DNA of 64,000 nucleotides from Stutzerimonas stutzeri (GCF_024448695.1 NZ_JAMOHY010000012.1:1-64000); one strand, 5' to 3'. Shown: positions 41,511 through 54,876, counted from the stretch's first letter. The notes: a model not told the origin generated them from the letters alone. A program made the numbers and translations.

Positions 41511-42735
41511 GAGCGACCTCCTTCTTCCTGAGCGCAGGCGTTTCGGCAAAGTCGGCCTCGTTGAACTCGGTATCCTCGCTACCCAGCACGGTGCGGCTTT
41601 CCCACTCGATGCGCAGGAGCAGCGCCATGCTCGCGCAGGTCACCACCAGCGAACTGCCGCCGTAGCTGAGAAAAGGCAGGGTCAGGCCCTTGGTCGGCAG
41701 CAGGCCGACATTAACTCCAACGTTGATCAGGAACTGGCCCAACCAGAGGAATGCCAGCCCCCAGGCGACATAAGCGGCGAAGAACTGACGCGAGCGCTCC
41801 GCGGCCAGCCCGATATACAGGGCACGGATACCCACGAAGGCAAACAGTGCGATGGTCAACAGCGCGCCGACCATGCCCAGTTCTTCGGCCAGTACCGAAA
41901 ACACGAAGTCGGTATGGGCCTCAGGCAGGTAGAACTGCTTCTGCACACTGTTGCCCAGCCCTACACCCAGCCATTCGCCGCGGCCAAAGGCAATCAGTGC
42001 CTGGGTCAACTGATAGCCGGCGCCGTACTGATCGGCCCAGGGGTCGGTGAAGGTGATCAGGCGCTGCAAGCGATATTCCTGGGTCTGCACCAGCACGAAT
42101 ACCGCGCCCACTGCCAGCAATACCAGCAGGCTGAAGCGAATCAAGCCGACGCCACCGAGAAACAGCATCGCCACCGCCGCGCCCATCATCACCACAGTGG
42201 CCCCGAAATCGGGTTCCAGCAGCAGCAGTGCAGCCATCGGCATCAGCACCAGAAACGGCTTGAAGAAGCCCCACAAGCTTTCACGCACTTCCTGCTGTCG
42301 ACGCACCAGATAGCCGGCGAGATAAACCACGACGAAGAGCTTTGCCAGCTCCGAAGGCTGTACGTTGAAGGCGCCGAAGCCGATCCAGCGCATCGAGCCA
42401 TTGACCTCACGGCCAATGCCGGGGATCAGCACCAGAATCAGCAGCGCAAAAGCCGCGAGCAGAAGCATCCAGTCCAGCCTCTGCCACACGGAAAGCGGTA
42501 CCAGCAGCACCGCTGCTGCTGCGCCCAGGCCCAGCAGTACATAAATCAAATGGCGGATCATGTGGTACATCGAGTTGCCGGCATTCACTGCGGCAACCTC
42601 GGAAGACGCCGAAGTGATCATCACCAGGCCCAGCCCGAGCAGCGCCAGGCAGCCGGCAAGCATGGGAAAGTCGAGGTCCACGCCACGGCGACCGAACAGC
42701 GGCGACGGAGCATTGCGCAAGAAGGCGAGCATCAT
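41500..42735 (-). CDS. ftsW: Divisome peptidoglycan glycosyltransferase FtsW
   Basis: This SEDS-family polymerase works with FtsI at the septum. The 411 residues have ten membrane segments; the signature LLPTKGLTLPFLSYGGSS lies near residue 360, and the catalytic-type Asp of LLLEPDFGATVV lies near 180. A polar C-terminal tail (about 385-411) is cytoplasmic. The ATG overlaps the murD stop codon (ATGA); a second ATG follows directly. Confidence 0.97.
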   Translation of the reverse strand: MMLAFLRNAPSPLFGRRGVDLDFPMLAGCLALLGLGLVMITSASSEVAAVNAGNSMYHMIRHLIYVLLGLGAAAAVLLVPLSVWQRLDWMLLLAAFALLILVLIPGIGREVNGSMRWIGFGAFNVQPSELAKLFVVVYLAGYLVRRQQEVRESLWGFFKPFLVLMPMAALLLLEPDFGATVVMMGAAVAMLFLGGVGLIRFSLLVLLAVGAVFVLVQTQEYRLQRLITFTDPWADQYGAGYQLTQALIAFGRGEWLGVGLGNSVQKQFYLPEAHTDFVFSVLAEELGMVGALLTIALFAFVGIRALYIGLAAERSRQFFAAYVAWGLAFLWLGQFLINVGVNVGLLPTKGLTLPFLSYGGSSLVVTCASMALLLRIEWESRTVLGSEDTEFNEADFAETPALRKKEVAHGR

Positions 42736-44075
42736 GTCAGCGCCTCCACCGCGGCGGCGAACAGAAGGCCGCGCTCTTCGAAATTCTTGAACATGTCCAG
42801 GCTCGCGCAGGCCGGCGACAGCAGCACGGCATCGCCGGGTTGTGCACTGAGGGCTGCACGCTGAACAGCCTGCTCGAGAGACTGGACGCGATGAACGGGC
42901 GCCGCGCCGTCCAGAGCATTGGCCAGCAGCCCGGCGTCACGCCCCAGCAGAATCACCTCACGGCAGTAGCGCGCCACCGGGGCATGCAGTGCAGAGAAAT
43001 CCGCACCCTTGCCGTCGCCACCGGCGATCAGCACGAGCTTGCCAGCAATATCGGCACCGAGTCCGCCAATCGCTGCAAGTGCGGCGCCGACGTTCGTGGC
43101 CTTGGAGTCGTCGTAGTAATTCACGCCCCCATGCTCGCCGACCCACTGACAGCGATGAGGCAAACCGCCAAACCGGCGTAACGTATCCAGCATTGGCTCG
43201 AACGGCAGGCCTGCCGCATGGCCAAGCGCCAATGCGGCAAGCGCATTGGACTGGTTGTGCGCGCCACGCATACGCAGCTCGCGCGCCGGCATCAGCGCCT
43301 CAAACTGGAAGGCCAGATGCGTCTCGCCGCTCTCTTCGACCAGCCCAAAACCTTTAAAATCCGGTTTGCCGAGACCGAACGACCAGACCGGCACATCATC
43401 GCCCAGCAGCGGACGGCTGAGTCGGTCATCACGGTTGATCACGACCTGACGCGCACCCCGGAAGATTCGGTGCTTGGCCTGGTGATACGCCGGCAGCCCA
43501 GCATAGCGGTCCATATGGTCTTCGCTGACATTCAGGCAGGTCGCCACTTCAGCATTCAGCTGCGCGGTGGTTTCCAGCTGAAAGCTCGACAGCTCGAGCA
43601 CATAGAGTTCGACATCATCGTTCAGCAGATCCAGCGCCGGCGTACCGAGATTGCCGCCCACCGCAACCTTGCGTCCGGCTGCCTGGGCCATTTCACCTAC
43701 CAGCGTGGTCACGGTGCTTTTCGCATTGGAGCCGGTGATGGCGATGATCGGTGCGCGGGCTTCACGCGCGAACAGATCGATATCGCCTGACAGCTTCACA
43801 CCGCGCGCGGCTGCAGCCTGCAGCGCCGGCGTGTTCACGGCCAACCCCGGACTGACCAGCAGTTCGCTGGCGCGGCTGAGAAACTCGACATCCAGCTCGC
43901 CGCAACGCACCTCGACATGCGGGTACTGCGCCTGCAGAGTGGCCAGCTCCGGCGGGTTCGCACGGGTGTCCGCCACGGCAAAGGGCTGCCCACGGCGCGC
44001 CAGATGGCGTACCACGGACATGCCGCTCTTGCCGAGACCGACAACGATGCGGAACTGGTCGGAAGCGATCAGCAC
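42732..44075 (-). CDS. murD: UDP-N-acetylmuramoylalanine--D-glutamate ligase
   Basis: MurD adds D-glutamate to UDP-MurNAc-L-Ala. The 447 residues begin LIASDQFRIVVGLGKSGMS, with the ATP loop ITGSNAKSTVTTL near residue 115. The loop reads SNAKST where most Mur ligases have TNGKST; I recall the same variant in P. aeruginosa MurD. The C-terminal domain holds LLSPACASLDMFKNFEERG near 420. The start codon is GTG, about nine bases after GAGG and six bases past the mraY stop. Confidence 0.96.
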   Translation of the reverse strand: MLIASDQFRIVVGLGKSGMSVVRHLARRGQPFAVADTRANPPELATLQAQYPHVEVRCGELDVEFLSRASELLVSPGLAVNTPALQAAAARGVKLSGDIDLFAREARAPIIAITGSNAKSTVTTLVGEMAQAAGRKVAVGGNLGTPALDLLNDDVELYVLELSSFQLETTAQLNAEVATCLNVSEDHMDRYAGLPAYHQAKHRIFRGARQVVINRDDRLSRPLLGDDVPVWSFGLGKPDFKGFGLVEESGETHLAFQFEALMPARELRMRGAHNQSNALAALALGHAAGLPFEPMLDTLRRFGGLPHRCQWVGEHGGVNYYDDSKATNVGAALAAIGGLGADIAGKLVLIAGGDGKGADFSALHAPVARYCREVILLGRDAGLLANALDGAAPVHRVQSLEQAVQRAALSAQPGDAVLLSPACASLDMFKNFEERGLLFAAAVEALT

Positions 44076-44081
44076 TCTTTA

Positions 44082-45164
44082 TTACCTCAACTTCAACGTG
44101 GCAAGGCCGACCAGCACCAGAATCACGGTGATGATCCAGAAACGGACGATCACCCGTGGCTCGGGCCAGCCCTTGAGTTCGAAATGGTGGTGGATGGGCG
44201 CCATGCGGAACACCCGCTTGCCGGTCAACTTGAACGAAGCAACCTGAATCATCACTGACAGGGTTTCCATCACGAACACGCCGCCCATGATGAACAACAC
44301 CACTTCCTGGCGAACGATGACGGCGATGGTGCCCAGGGCCGCGCCGAGGGCCAGTGCACCGACATCACCCATGAAGACCTGCGCCGGGTAGGTGTTGAAC
44401 CACAGAAAACCGAGGCCGGCACCAATCAACGCACCACAGAACACAATCAGCTCGCCCGCGCCCGGTACATAGGGAATCAGCAGGTATTCGGAGAAATTCG
44501 CGTTGCCCGACAGGTAGCAGAAAATGCCCAGGCCACCGCCGACCATCACGGTCGGCATGATCGCCAGACCATCGAGCCCGTCGGTGAGATTGACGGCGTT
44601 GCTCGAACCGACGATGACGAAATAGGTCAGCACGATGAATCCGATTCCCAGCGGAATCTCGATGTCCTTGATCAGCGGCAGGATCAGGGTGGTTTCCACC
44701 GGCGTCTGCGCAGTCATATAAAGGAAGATCGCCGCACCCAGGCCGAACACCGATTGCCAGAAATACTTCCAGCGGCTTGGCAGGCCGCGCGAATTCTTTT
44801 CGATCACCTTGCGGTAATCATCGACCCAGCCGATGGCGCCGAACAGCAGCGTGACGGCCAGCACTACCCAGACATAGCGGTTGGACAGATCCGCCCAGAG
44901 CAGTGTGCTGATGGCGATGGCACTGAGGATCAGCGCGCCGCCCATGGTCGGCGTACCGGATTTGGACAGGTGTGATTGCGGGCCATCGGTACGTACCGAT
45001 TGCCCGATCTGGCGCATCTGCAAAGTACGGATCAGCCACGGCCCCATCCACAGCGACAGCACCAAGGCCGTGAGCACGCCGAGAATCCCGCGCAGGGTCA
45101 GGTACTGAAAGACCGCGAAGCCCTTGTGGAACTGTTGCAGGTACTCGGCGAGCAGCAGCAGCAT
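44082..45164 (-). CDS. mraY: Phospho-N-acetylmuramoyl-pentapeptide transferase MraY
   Basis: This integral membrane enzyme makes lipid I from UDP-MurNAc-pentapeptide and undecaprenyl phosphate. The 360 residues have ten membrane segments and the invariant motifs KSGTPTMGG near residue 70, the Asp pair in WVDDYRK near 115, [10 protein letters not shown] near 192 and [12 protein letters not shown] near 323. It shares one base with the murF stop. Confidence 0.98.
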   Translation of the reverse strand: MLLLLAEYLQQFHKGFAVFQYLTLRGILGVLTALVLSLWMGPWLIRTLQMRQIGQSVRTDGPQSHLSKSGTPTMGGALILSAIAISTLLWADLSNRYVWVVLAVTLLFGAIGWVDDYRKVIEKNSRGLPSRWKYFWQSVFGLGAAIFLYMTAQTPVETTLILPLIKDIEIPLGIGFIVLTYFVIVGSSNAVNLTDGLDGLAIMPTVMVGGGLGIFCYLSGNANFSEYLLIPYVPGAGELIVFCGALIGAGLGFLWFNTYPAQVFMGDVGALALGAALGTIAVIVRQEVVLFIMGGVFVMETLSVMIQVASFKLTGKRVFRMAPIHHHFELKGWPEPRVIVRFWIITVILVLVGLATLKLR

Positions 45165-46537
45165 CAGTGTTTCTCCATGGCAGACTCACCCAGCGCGGCG
45201 ACAATTCTGTCCATCGCGGCGCTGCGTGATCCCTTGATCAAAATGGTGGTGTTGCCCTGCTCCAATTGCAGCGCCTCGATCAGGCTCTGCTGATCGGTGA
45301 AATGCCGGCCACCGGCGCCGAAGGCCTCGACTGCATGCTTCATCAGAGGACCAACGGCCAACAGCGCATCGACCTTGCCGGCGGCATAACAGCCCACATC
45401 GACATGGCTCTGCTCGGCCCACTCGCCTAGTTCGCCCATGTCACCCAGAACCAACAGGGTCCGACCGGAAAAACCGGTCAGCACATCGGTGGCCGCACGG
45501 ATGGAAGCGGGATTGGCGTTGTAGCTGTCATCAATCAGGCGCACGCCGTTGCTGAGCATCTGCGCGACCCCACGCCCCTTGACCGGCTGCAACTGCTGCA
45601 GGCCGGCCGCAATATGCTCCAGCGCAACGCCCAGTGCAGAGGCGGCAGCAGCCGCTGCGAGGGCGTTGGCGATATTGTGGTATCCGAGCAGATTGAGCTG
45701 CACCGGCACGGAACCATTCGGGCCGACGAGAGTGAAATTCGGACAACCGCGTGCGTCCTGGCCGATGCCGGCGGGACGGAAGTCGGCTTGAGAAGCCTGC
45801 AGGGCAAAGCTCAGCACGCGCTTACCGGCACTTCGTTGCTTCCACACGGGCCAGGCCGGATCATCCTGATTGAGCACGGCAATACCCTGAGCATCCAGTC
45901 CGTCGAGAATCTCTCCCTTGGCCTCGACAATCTTCTCAGGACCGCCGAACTCACCAACATGGGCGGTGCCTGCGTTGGTAATCAGACTGACATCCGGGCG
46001 CGCCAGACTCACCGTATAGGCGATTTCACCCAGGCGTGAAGCGCCAAGTTCGATGACGGCAGCCTGGTGTTGTGGCGCCAGTTCGAGCAGGGTCAGCGGC
46101 GCGCCAAGATCGTTGTTCAGATTGCCGCGCGTGGCCAATACCGCATCGGCGCCATAAGCCGCACGCAGGATGCTGGCAAGCATTTCCTTGACGCTGGTCT
46201 TGCCGCTTGAGCCAGTGATCGCCACCAGCGGACCGGCAAAGGCGGCACGGTTCAGCGCACCCAGCTGGCCGAGGGCAATACGGGTGTCGGCAACCACCAG
46301 TTGTGGCAGCGCTACATCGGCCACATGCCGTTCGACCAGCGCGGCGACCGCGCCCTTGGCAGCGACCTCAGCCAGATAGGCATGCCCATCGAAGCGCGGT
46401 CCGCTCAGGGCAATGAACAGCTGCCCCTGATTGATGGCACGGCTATCGGTGCTGACGGCGGCAAAGGCTACGTCATGCCCTATCAGTTCAGCGGATAACG
46501 GCGCGACCAACTGGCTCAGGCGCAAGGCTTCAAGCAT
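45164..46537 (-). CDS. murF: UDP-MurNAc-tripeptide--D-alanyl-D-alanine ligase
   Basis: MurF adds the D-Ala-D-Ala dipeptide made by DdlB, completing the soluble precursor. The 457 residues match the P. aeruginosa length. The P-loop reads [13 protein letters not shown] near residue 107, and [11 protein letters not shown] near 333 is typical. Much longer upstream reading is open (to 46777) but overlaps murE and lacks homology, so I use the ATG at 46537, which overlaps the murE stop by eight bases. Confidence 0.96.
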   Translation of the reverse strand: MLEALRLSQLVAPLSAELIGHDVAFAAVSTDSRAINQGQLFIALSGPRFDGHAYLAEVAAKGAVAALVERHVADVALPQLVVADTRIALGQLGALNRAAFAGPLVAITGSSGKTSVKEMLASILRAAYGADAVLATRGNLNNDLGAPLTLLELAPQHQAAVIELGASRLGEIAYTVSLARPDVSLITNAGTAHVGEFGGPEKIVEAKGEILDGLDAQGIAVLNQDDPAWPVWKQRSAGKRVLSFALQASQADFRPAGIGQDARGCPNFTLVGPNGSVPVQLNLLGYHNIANALAAAAAASALGVALEHIAAGLQQLQPVKGRGVAQMLSNGVRLIDDSYNANPASIRAATDVLTGFSGRTLLVLGDMGELGEWAEQSHVDVGCYAAGKVDALLAVGPLMKHAVEAFGAGGRHFTDQQSLIEALQLEQGNTTILIKGSRSAAMDRIVAALGESAMEKH

Positions 46538-47992
46538 GAGCGCTCTCCCAGGCAGCCAGGGCCTTCTCGGCCTGATCCAGATCGGAGAAAGGCAGCCGTT
46601 CACCCTTGATTTCCTGGTAATTCTCGTGTCCCTTGCCGGCCAGTAGCACCACATCATCCGGGCCACAGCCGGCAATGGAGTTGGCGATGGCCTCGGCGCG
46701 ACCCGGCTGGAATAGCACGCGGTCCGGTGCAGTAAAGCCTGTGCGAATCTCGTCGAGAATCTGCTGCGGGTCCTCATTACGCGGATTGTCGTCGGTCACC
46801 AGCACCTGATCGGCCAGGCGTTCCGCCACTTCGGCCATCAAGGCACGCTTGCCGCGATCACGATCTCCGCCACAACCGAACAGGCACAGCAGTTGCCCCC
46901 GGGCGTGCGGACGCAACGCGCCGAGAACCTTTTCCAGGGCATCGGGGGTGTGCGCGTAATCGACCACCACCAGCGGCTTGTCGCCACCGCCAAGCCGCTG
47001 CATGCGGCCAGCCGGGCCTTCAAGGGCAGGCAGTACGGCGAGAATCTCGTCCAGGGGATAATTCATGCCCAGCAACGCACCAATCGCCGCCAGGGTATTG
47101 CTGAGATTGAAGCGACCCAGCAGCGGACTGCGCAGCGAACGCTCGCCCTGTGGCGTGACGAGCCGTGCATGAGCACCGTCATCGTCGAGCTGCGCCTCAG
47201 GGCAGTAGAGGTAGGCGTCGGGACTTTCCAGGCTGTAGGTAATTAGCCGTGATTCACCCTTTTCCGCAGCCAGCGCACGACCAAAGGCGTCATCCAGATT
47301 GATCACCCGGCAACTCAGCCCAGGCAGCCTGAACAGGCCGGCCTTGACCTCGCCATAGGTTTCCATTGAGCCGTGATAGTCGAGATGATCACGAGACAGA
47401 TTGGTAAATACCGCCACATCGAACGCCAGTGCTGCCACTCGCCCTTGCGCCAGACCGTGCGACGACACCTCCATTGCTACCGCACGCGCGCCCTGCGCCC
47501 GCAGATTGGCCAGGTTCGCCTGTACGCCAATGGCGTCCGGTGTGGTGTGACGCCCCAGCTCCAGCTCACCATGAAAACCGGTGCCCAGGGTGCCGATGAT
47601 GCCGCAACGCTCACCGAGGCGATCCAGTGCCTGAGCGATCAGATAGCTGACGCTGGTCTTGCCGTTGGTGCCGGTCACGCCGACCAGATGCAAGCCACGG
47701 CTGGGCTCCCCGTAGAAACGCCCGGCAATCGCCGACAACTGTTCGGCGAGGTTCCGTACCGATACCAGTTCGGCGCTCGCGGCGGTCATCTGTTGCGCCC
47801 CTTCGGCCTCGAAGGCTACCGCAGCCGCGCCACGGGAAATGGCATCAGCGATGTGCAGACGGCCATCCTGCTGCAGGCCGGGCACCGCCAGAAACAGATC
47901 GCCGGGTCGCACCTTGCGGCTGTCCAGTGTGAGTTCACGGATCAGCGTGGCGCTATCAGCCTGTGGCAACAATTGGTTCAGCGGCATCGGCA

Positions 47993-47993
<1 letters not shown>
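46530..47993 (-). CDS. murE: UDP-MurNAc-L-Ala-D-Glu--meso-diaminopimelate ligase
   Basis: MurE adds the third residue of the stem peptide. The 487 residues have the ATP loop GVTGTNGKTSVSYL near residue 112, YHGSMETYGEVKAGLF with the site of the carbamylated lysine near 220, and DDNPRNE near 407. The DNPR motif marks the meso-diaminopimelate-specific form expected of Gram-negatives. The ATG shares one base with the ftsI stop. Confidence 0.97.
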
Positions 47994-50003
<2,010 letters not shown>

Positions 50004-50007
<4 letters not shown>

Positions 50008-50951
50008 CGCAATTTCTCCGCAACACGCATCACCGCGCTGCGAGAACGCGGATTGGCTCTGACCTCTTCGGCGGAGGCATACTGCGGCTTGCCGAGCAGC
50101 TTCAGACGCGGGACAAACTTTTCCGGAATGATCGGTAGATCGCGTGGCAGGGTATCCGCCTCACCCTTGGCATGGCGGCGCATGAACTGTTTGACGATGC
50201 GATCTTCCAGCGAATGGAAGCTGATCACCACCAGTCGACCACCCACCGCAAGCGCTTCCAAGGCAGCTTCAAGGCCCCGTTCCAGATCGCCCAGTTCATT
50301 GTTGATAAAGATACGCAGGCCCTGAAAGGCACGGGTCGCGGGATTCTTGCCCTTTTCCCAGGCGGGATTGGCAACGGTCAGCACCTGCGCCAGATCAGCT
50401 GTACGCTCGAAGGGTTTTTCCAGCCGACGCTGCACAACGGCACGCGCCATGCGTCTGGCAAAGCGCTCTTCGCCGTAATCCTTGAAAACACGGGCGATCT
50501 CTTCCTCGGAAGCACTGGCGATCCAGTCTGCTGCACTGATTCCCTGATCAGGATTCATGCGCATGTCGAGAGGGCCATCATTGAGAAAACTGAAGCCACG
50601 CTCCGGGTCATCCAGCTGCGGCGAGGACACTCCAAGATCCAGCAGGATACCGTCAAGAGTGCCGAGCCAGCCGCGCTGCGTCAGCTCTTCACCCAGCTCG
50701 GCAAAACTTCGTTGCACAACGACAAAGCGGCCGTCTTCGGCCGCCAGTGCTTGCCCCGTAGCGATTGCCAGCGGGTCCTTGTCGAACCCTAGCAAGTGGC
50801 CATCAGCCCCAAGCTGCTGTAATAGCAGCCGGCTATGCCCGCCCCGCCCGAAGGTTCCGTCCATATAGCGGCCACCAGCGCGCACAGCGAGCGCCGCGAC
50901 GGCCTCGTCGAGCAACACGGTCACATGCTTGTAGCTGCTGGTCTGGCTCAC
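50004..50951 (-). CDS. rsmH: 16S rRNA (cytosine-1402-N4)-methyltransferase RsmH (MraW)
   Basis: RsmH methylates N4 of C1402 in 16S rRNA. The 315 residues have the start [13 protein letters not shown], the SAM motif [15 protein letters not shown] near residue 31, [20 protein letters not shown] near 107 and the C-terminal [15 protein letters not shown] near 245. It is the second gene of the dcw cluster, with its ATG overlapping the mraZ stop by four bases. Confidence 0.97.
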
Positions 50952-51403
50952 AGGATTAGCTCACGCAGTGCTTCCGGCAAGGCACCGGGTTGTTTAATGG
51001 CCGCCAGATCCGCATTTGCCTGCGCGTTCCAGTCGTCCTCGTTCCACAAACTGAATTTGTTCAGCTGGCCGACCAGCATGGCTCGCTTGTCCAGCCGTGC
51101 ATGCTCACGCAGCCGCGGCGGCACCAGCACGCGGCCATTGCCGTCCATCTCCAGATCCACCGCATTGCCAATCAGCAATCGTTGAAGACGGCGGCTCTCT
51201 TCATGCAGCGACGGCAGCTCGCGAAGCTTGGCTTCGATCAGCTCCCATTCGGGCAGAGGGTAGATACACAGGCAGGGGTCGACGGCATCGATGGTGACTA
51301 TCAACTGGCCATCACAACGCGAAACGAGCTCGTCACGATACCGGCTGGGCATGGCTAGCCGCCCCTTGGCATCGAGACTGATTGCATTTGCTCCGCGAAA
51401 CAC
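50948..51403 (-). CDS. mraZ: Transcriptional regulator MraZ
   Basis: This AbrB-like, ring-forming repressor of the dcw cluster is known to bind 10-bp-spaced repeats near its own promoter. The 151 residues contain two MraZ repeats, each with the DXXXR signature ([13 protein letters not shown] near residue 12, [16 protein letters not shown] near 92). The start is GTG after GGGGAAG. It is first in the cluster and preceded by a matching operator array (51435-51480). Confidence 0.96.
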   Translation of the reverse strand: MFRGANAISLDAKGRLAMPSRYRDELVSRCDGQLIVTIDAVDPCLCIYPLPEWELIEAKLRELPSLHEESRRLQRLLIGNAVDLEMDGNGRVLVPPRLREHARLDKRAMLVGQLNKFSLWNEDDWNAQANADLAAIKQPGALPEALRELIL

Positions 51404-51434
51404 GGCTGCGCTTCCCCTGAATTAGCTATCCCTG

Positions 51435-51480
51435 CCCATAAATACCCACTTCATTCCACTTCTTACCACTTATGCGCACT
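51435..51480 (-). promoter_or_regulatory. MraZ operator: array of 10-bp-spaced repeats
   Basis: On the minus strand AGTGG-type boxes recur at exact 10-base steps: complements at 51446-51450, 51456-51460 and 51466-51470, a weaker one (AGTGC) at 51476-51480 and a TATGGG at 51434-51439. The spacing and TGG core match described MraZ binding repeats. The array runs from the -10 box into the transcribed leader. Confidence 0.8.
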
Positions 51481-51507
51481 ATAGAAATGCAGCGACCCCA
51501 CCGTCAA
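51478..51507 (-). promoter_or_regulatory. mraZ (dcw cluster) promoter
   Basis: TTGACG (51502-51507), an 18-base spacer and TATAGT (51478-51483) on the minus strand. The -10 overlaps the first MraZ box. Predicted start near 51471, giving a leader of about 68 bases. Confidence 0.75.
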
Positions 51508-51693
51508 GGTGAGCTGAAGGGGAAAAACCCTTATGTGGCGGGAATTTAGGAGACAATCACGATACAGACGCTAAAACGCAGGCGAGCGAAAACCAACTTC
51601 TTACGGCAGACCAAAAGCCTACGACCTGAAGTTAAAGTACTTTCTCAAGAGCAATACTTTTTTGGACTAGACGCGAGGGGATTTTGGAAGTGA

Positions 51694-52053
51694 GTCGGAG
51701 AGTCGATCTGTAAGCCGGGTTCTGTCGAGGACAGTCATTCCTCTACGACAGCCATCACTGACTGCCTCTAGCAACCTACCCGGATCCAGCGCGGGCCACG
51801 CCAATGGATCCCTATTTGGTCTTGCTCCAAGTGGGGTTTACCTAGCCACGGACTGTTGCCAGCCGCGCGGTGCGCTCTTACCGCACCTTTTCACCCTTAC
51901 CGGCGCCGAAGCGCTTAGGCGGTTATTTTCTGTGGCACTTTCCGTAGGCTCACGCCTCCCAGGCGTTACCTGGCACTTCGCCCTATGGAGCCCGGACTTT
52001 CCTCCCTCCCTTTTTGCGGAACAAAAAGAGACAGCGACTGTCCGATCGACTCT
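51694..52053 (-). ncRNA. rnpB: RNase P catalytic RNA (type A)
   Basis: This is the catalytic RNA that, with RnpA, trims tRNA 5' ends. On the minus strand it begins AGAGTCGATCGGACAG and ends with CAGATCGACTCTCC, which pair as helix P1. Conserved parts are visible in order: GAGGAAAGTCCGGGCTCC (P4/CRI), AACCGCCTAAGCG, GGTGAAAAGGTGCGGTAAGAG, the AGACCAAATAGGG region and the 3' AACCCGGCTTACAG. Length about 360 nt is normal for gammaproteobacteria. Ends are set by P1 pairing and may be off by a few bases. It lies between rsmI and mraZ, as in other pseudomonads. Confidence 0.96.
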
Positions 52054-52062
52054 CCGACCGCT

Positions 52063-52091
52063 AGGGTACTTGCCCCGCCCCGCCCCCGCAA
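52063..52091 (-). promoter_or_regulatory. Predicted promoter of rnpB
   Basis: TTGCGG (52086-52091), a 17-base G-rich spacer and TACCCT (52063-52068), ending ten bases before the RNA. The G+C-rich discriminator is of the type seen at growth-rate-controlled stable RNA promoters. Confidence 0.6.
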
Positions 52092-52108
52092 GCTGATAAA
52101 TCCGCCGA

Positions 52109-52981
52109 TCAGCCTTGATCCTTTTCCTGCAAAGCCAGCTGATACAGCAGATTCTTGCGAACGCCAGTTATCTGCGCAGCAACAGCCGCGGCACGCTTGA
52201 GCGGCAGTTCCGCCAAGAGCAGCTGCAGGACACGGCGGGCATCGGCACCCACCTCGTCTTCACCCTCAGAAGCCTGCCAGCCGCCGACCACAAGCACGCA
52301 CTCGCCGCGCTGCTGATTACTGTCAGCCTCGACCCAGGCACGCAGCTGTGCCAGCGGCAGGCCCTTGAGGGTCTCGAATGTCTTGGTCAGCTCGCGCCCC
52401 AGCACAGCTGGCCGATCCTCACCGAATACAGCCTCAAGGTCCTGCAGACACTCCAGAATGCGGTGCGGCGCCTCGTAGAAAATCAGGGTTCGGGGCTCTT
52501 CACGCAGATGCTCCAACCTCGCACGGCGCGCCGCCTCTCTGGCCGGCAGAAACCCTTCAAAGATAAATCGATCAGATGGCAGACCCGCCGCCGAAAGTGC
52601 CGCGACAAGCGCACAGGCGCCCGGCACCGGCACGACACGCACGCCCGCCGCCCGCGCCTGCCTGACCAGATGGTAGCCAGGGTCTGAAATCAGCGGAGTT
52701 CCGGCATCGGACACAAGCGCCACATCCTCGCCCGCCAGCAACCGACCGATAAAGCGGCCACCCTCGTCCCGCTCATTGTGCTCGTGACACGCAGCCAGTG
52801 CGGTGGCAATGCCGAAATGCTGAAGAAGCCGTGCCGAGTGGCGGGTATCTTCTGCTGCAATCAGCGCCACCTCACGCAGTACGCGCAGCGCCCGCGCACT
52901 GATGTCCTCAAGATTTCCGATCGGCGTAGCAACGACATAGAGCACGCCAGCGGTGGAGTTCACGGCATCTGGTGCAGTCAC
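52109..52981 (-). CDS. rsmI: 16S rRNA (cytidine-1402-2'-O)-methyltransferase RsmI
   Basis: RsmI methylates the 2'-OH of C1402, the same nucleotide whose base is methylated by RsmH 2 kb away. The 290 residues have the tetrapyrrole-methylase fold: YVVATPIGNLEDIS near residue 15, EDTRHSARLLQHF near 44, VSDAGTPLISDPG near 90 and a C-terminal helical domain. The start is GTG, eight bases after GAGG. It is divergent from lpoA. Confidence 0.96.
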   Translation of the reverse strand: MTAPDAVNSTAGVLYVVATPIGNLEDISARALRVLREVALIAAEDTRHSARLLQHFGIATALAACHEHNERDEGGRFIGRLLAGEDVALVSDAGTPLISDPGYHLVRQARAAGVRVVPVPGACALVAALSAAGLPSDRFIFEGFLPAREAARRARLEHLREEPRTLIFYEAPHRILECLQDLEAVFGEDRPAVLGRELTKTFETLKGLPLAQLRAWVEADSNQQRGECVLVVGGWQASEGEDEVGADARRVLQLLLAELPLKRAAAVAAQITGVRKNLLYQLALQEKDQG

Positions 52982-53102
52982 AGGGCGTACCTCGCATCAC
53001 GAAAACGCGCATTGTAGCTCGTTTGACAGCCACAACATCGCAGTGCCGGCGGGGCTTGGGTACAATCAGACGCTCTTTGCCGGTGTCTCCAGGAATGATC
53101 AC

Positions 53103-54876
53103 ATGATGGCTCGCTTACGCCCGCTTCTCTTCATCTGCATTGCCGCCATGCTGTCGGCCTGCGCCAGCTCGCCCAAGTCGACACTGGGTGATTTGCCACG
53201 CACCCCCCAGGCTTCAACGCAACAACTGCTGAAGGAAGCCGATGCCAGCGACCCAGCCAAAGCCGCGCTGCTGCGCCTTTCTGCCGCCGACCAGAGTATT
53301 CGCCAGGGCGACCCCGCCCAGGCCCGCCTGATTCTGGAGCAGGTCGCAATTGATCAGTTACCGCCGGCACAACAGATTTTCGCCAGCACTCTCCGTGCAG
53401 AGCTGGCACTGGCCGACAACGACCCGCAGCGCGCACTGCAGGCACTGCAACATCCGGCCTTCGAACGCCTCGCAGAGCTGCCCGTCGACCAGCAGCTTCG
53501 TAGCCAGCTGGCACGCGCGCAGGCGTTTGAAGCGAACGACCAGCCTCTCGAAGCAGCTCGTGAACGGACCTTTGTCGCCCCCCTGCTGAGCGGCGAAGCG
53601 GCAATACAGAATCATCAGAAGATCTGGTCTTTGGTGTCAGGCCTGCCGATCAGTCAGCTGCAGCCCGTCGCCGACCAGGATCTGTCCGGCTGGCTATCGC
53701 TGGCTGCCGCACTGAAGTCGTCCGGAACCCTGACTCAACAGCAACGAGCCATAGATGCATGGGTGCAACAGAATCCCGGCCACCCGGCTGCGCAACAGCT
53801 ACCCGATGCCTTGGTAACACTGCGTGAACTGGCTGACCGCCCGCTGTCGCATATCGCCCTTCTGCTGCCCATGGACGGTCCGCTGGCCAGCGTCGCGCGC
53901 GCCCTGCGCGACGGCTTTCTTGCTGCCCACCTTGAATCAGGCCAGGACCTGAAGATCGAGCTGTTCGACAGCGCACGCGTTTCTTCAATTGACGCCTTCT
54001 ACCAACAGGCTGCCGCATCCGGCGTGGAACTGGTGGTTGGTCCACTGGACAAGGCTCTGGTGCGGCAACTCGCCGAGCGTGATCAGCTGCCGATTACCAC
54101 GCTGGCGCTCAATTACAGCGATGCCGGCCAAAAGAATCCGCCACAGCTGTTTCAGTTCGGCCTGGCTGCCGAAGACGAAGCGCGCGAGGTGGCACGCCGC
54201 GCCTGGGATGACGGGCATCGCCGTGCTATCGCCCTGACACCTCGAGGCGAATGGGGCAATCGCGTACTGGATGCCTTCCGCCGCCAGTGGCAGGAACAAG
54301 GCGGCGCACTGGTAGCCGCCGAACCCCTGGCCGAGCCCGTCGCGCTCGCCAACCAGATCGCCGACCTCCTCCAGGTACGCAGCATCGCCGGAGACTCCAG
54401 CAGCAGCCTGCAATCGCAACCCACGCGCCGACAGGACGTCGACTTCCTGTTCCTGGCGGCCACCCCACAGCAGGCTCAACAGGTCAAACCCACCCTGATC
54501 TTCCAGTACGCCGGCGACCTTCCGGTATACGCCACGTCTCATCTGCACGCGGCAACGGACAATCGCAGCCAGTACCTTGACCTTGAAGGCATCCGCTTCA
54601 CCGAAACCCCCTGGCTGCTGGATGCCCAACTGCCGTTGCGTCAGCAGATCGAAAGCAAATGGCCGCAAGCCCGCGGCAGTCTTGGACGGCTCTACGCGAT
54701 GGGCGCCGATGCCTATTTGCTGGCGCCACGCCTGAATCAGCTCACGGCACTCCCGGAAACACAGCTGGAGGGATACTCCGGCACGCTCAGCCTTACCCCT
54801 GAACAACGTATCGAGCGCCGCCTGCCGTGGGCCGAATTCCGCGACGGAGCGATACAGCCCATCGGGGAAACGCTGA

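Noticed and set aside
46538-46777. An 80-codon N-terminal extension of murF
   Set aside because: It lies wholly within murE, has no homology to Mur ligases, and the conserved MurF start is at 46537.
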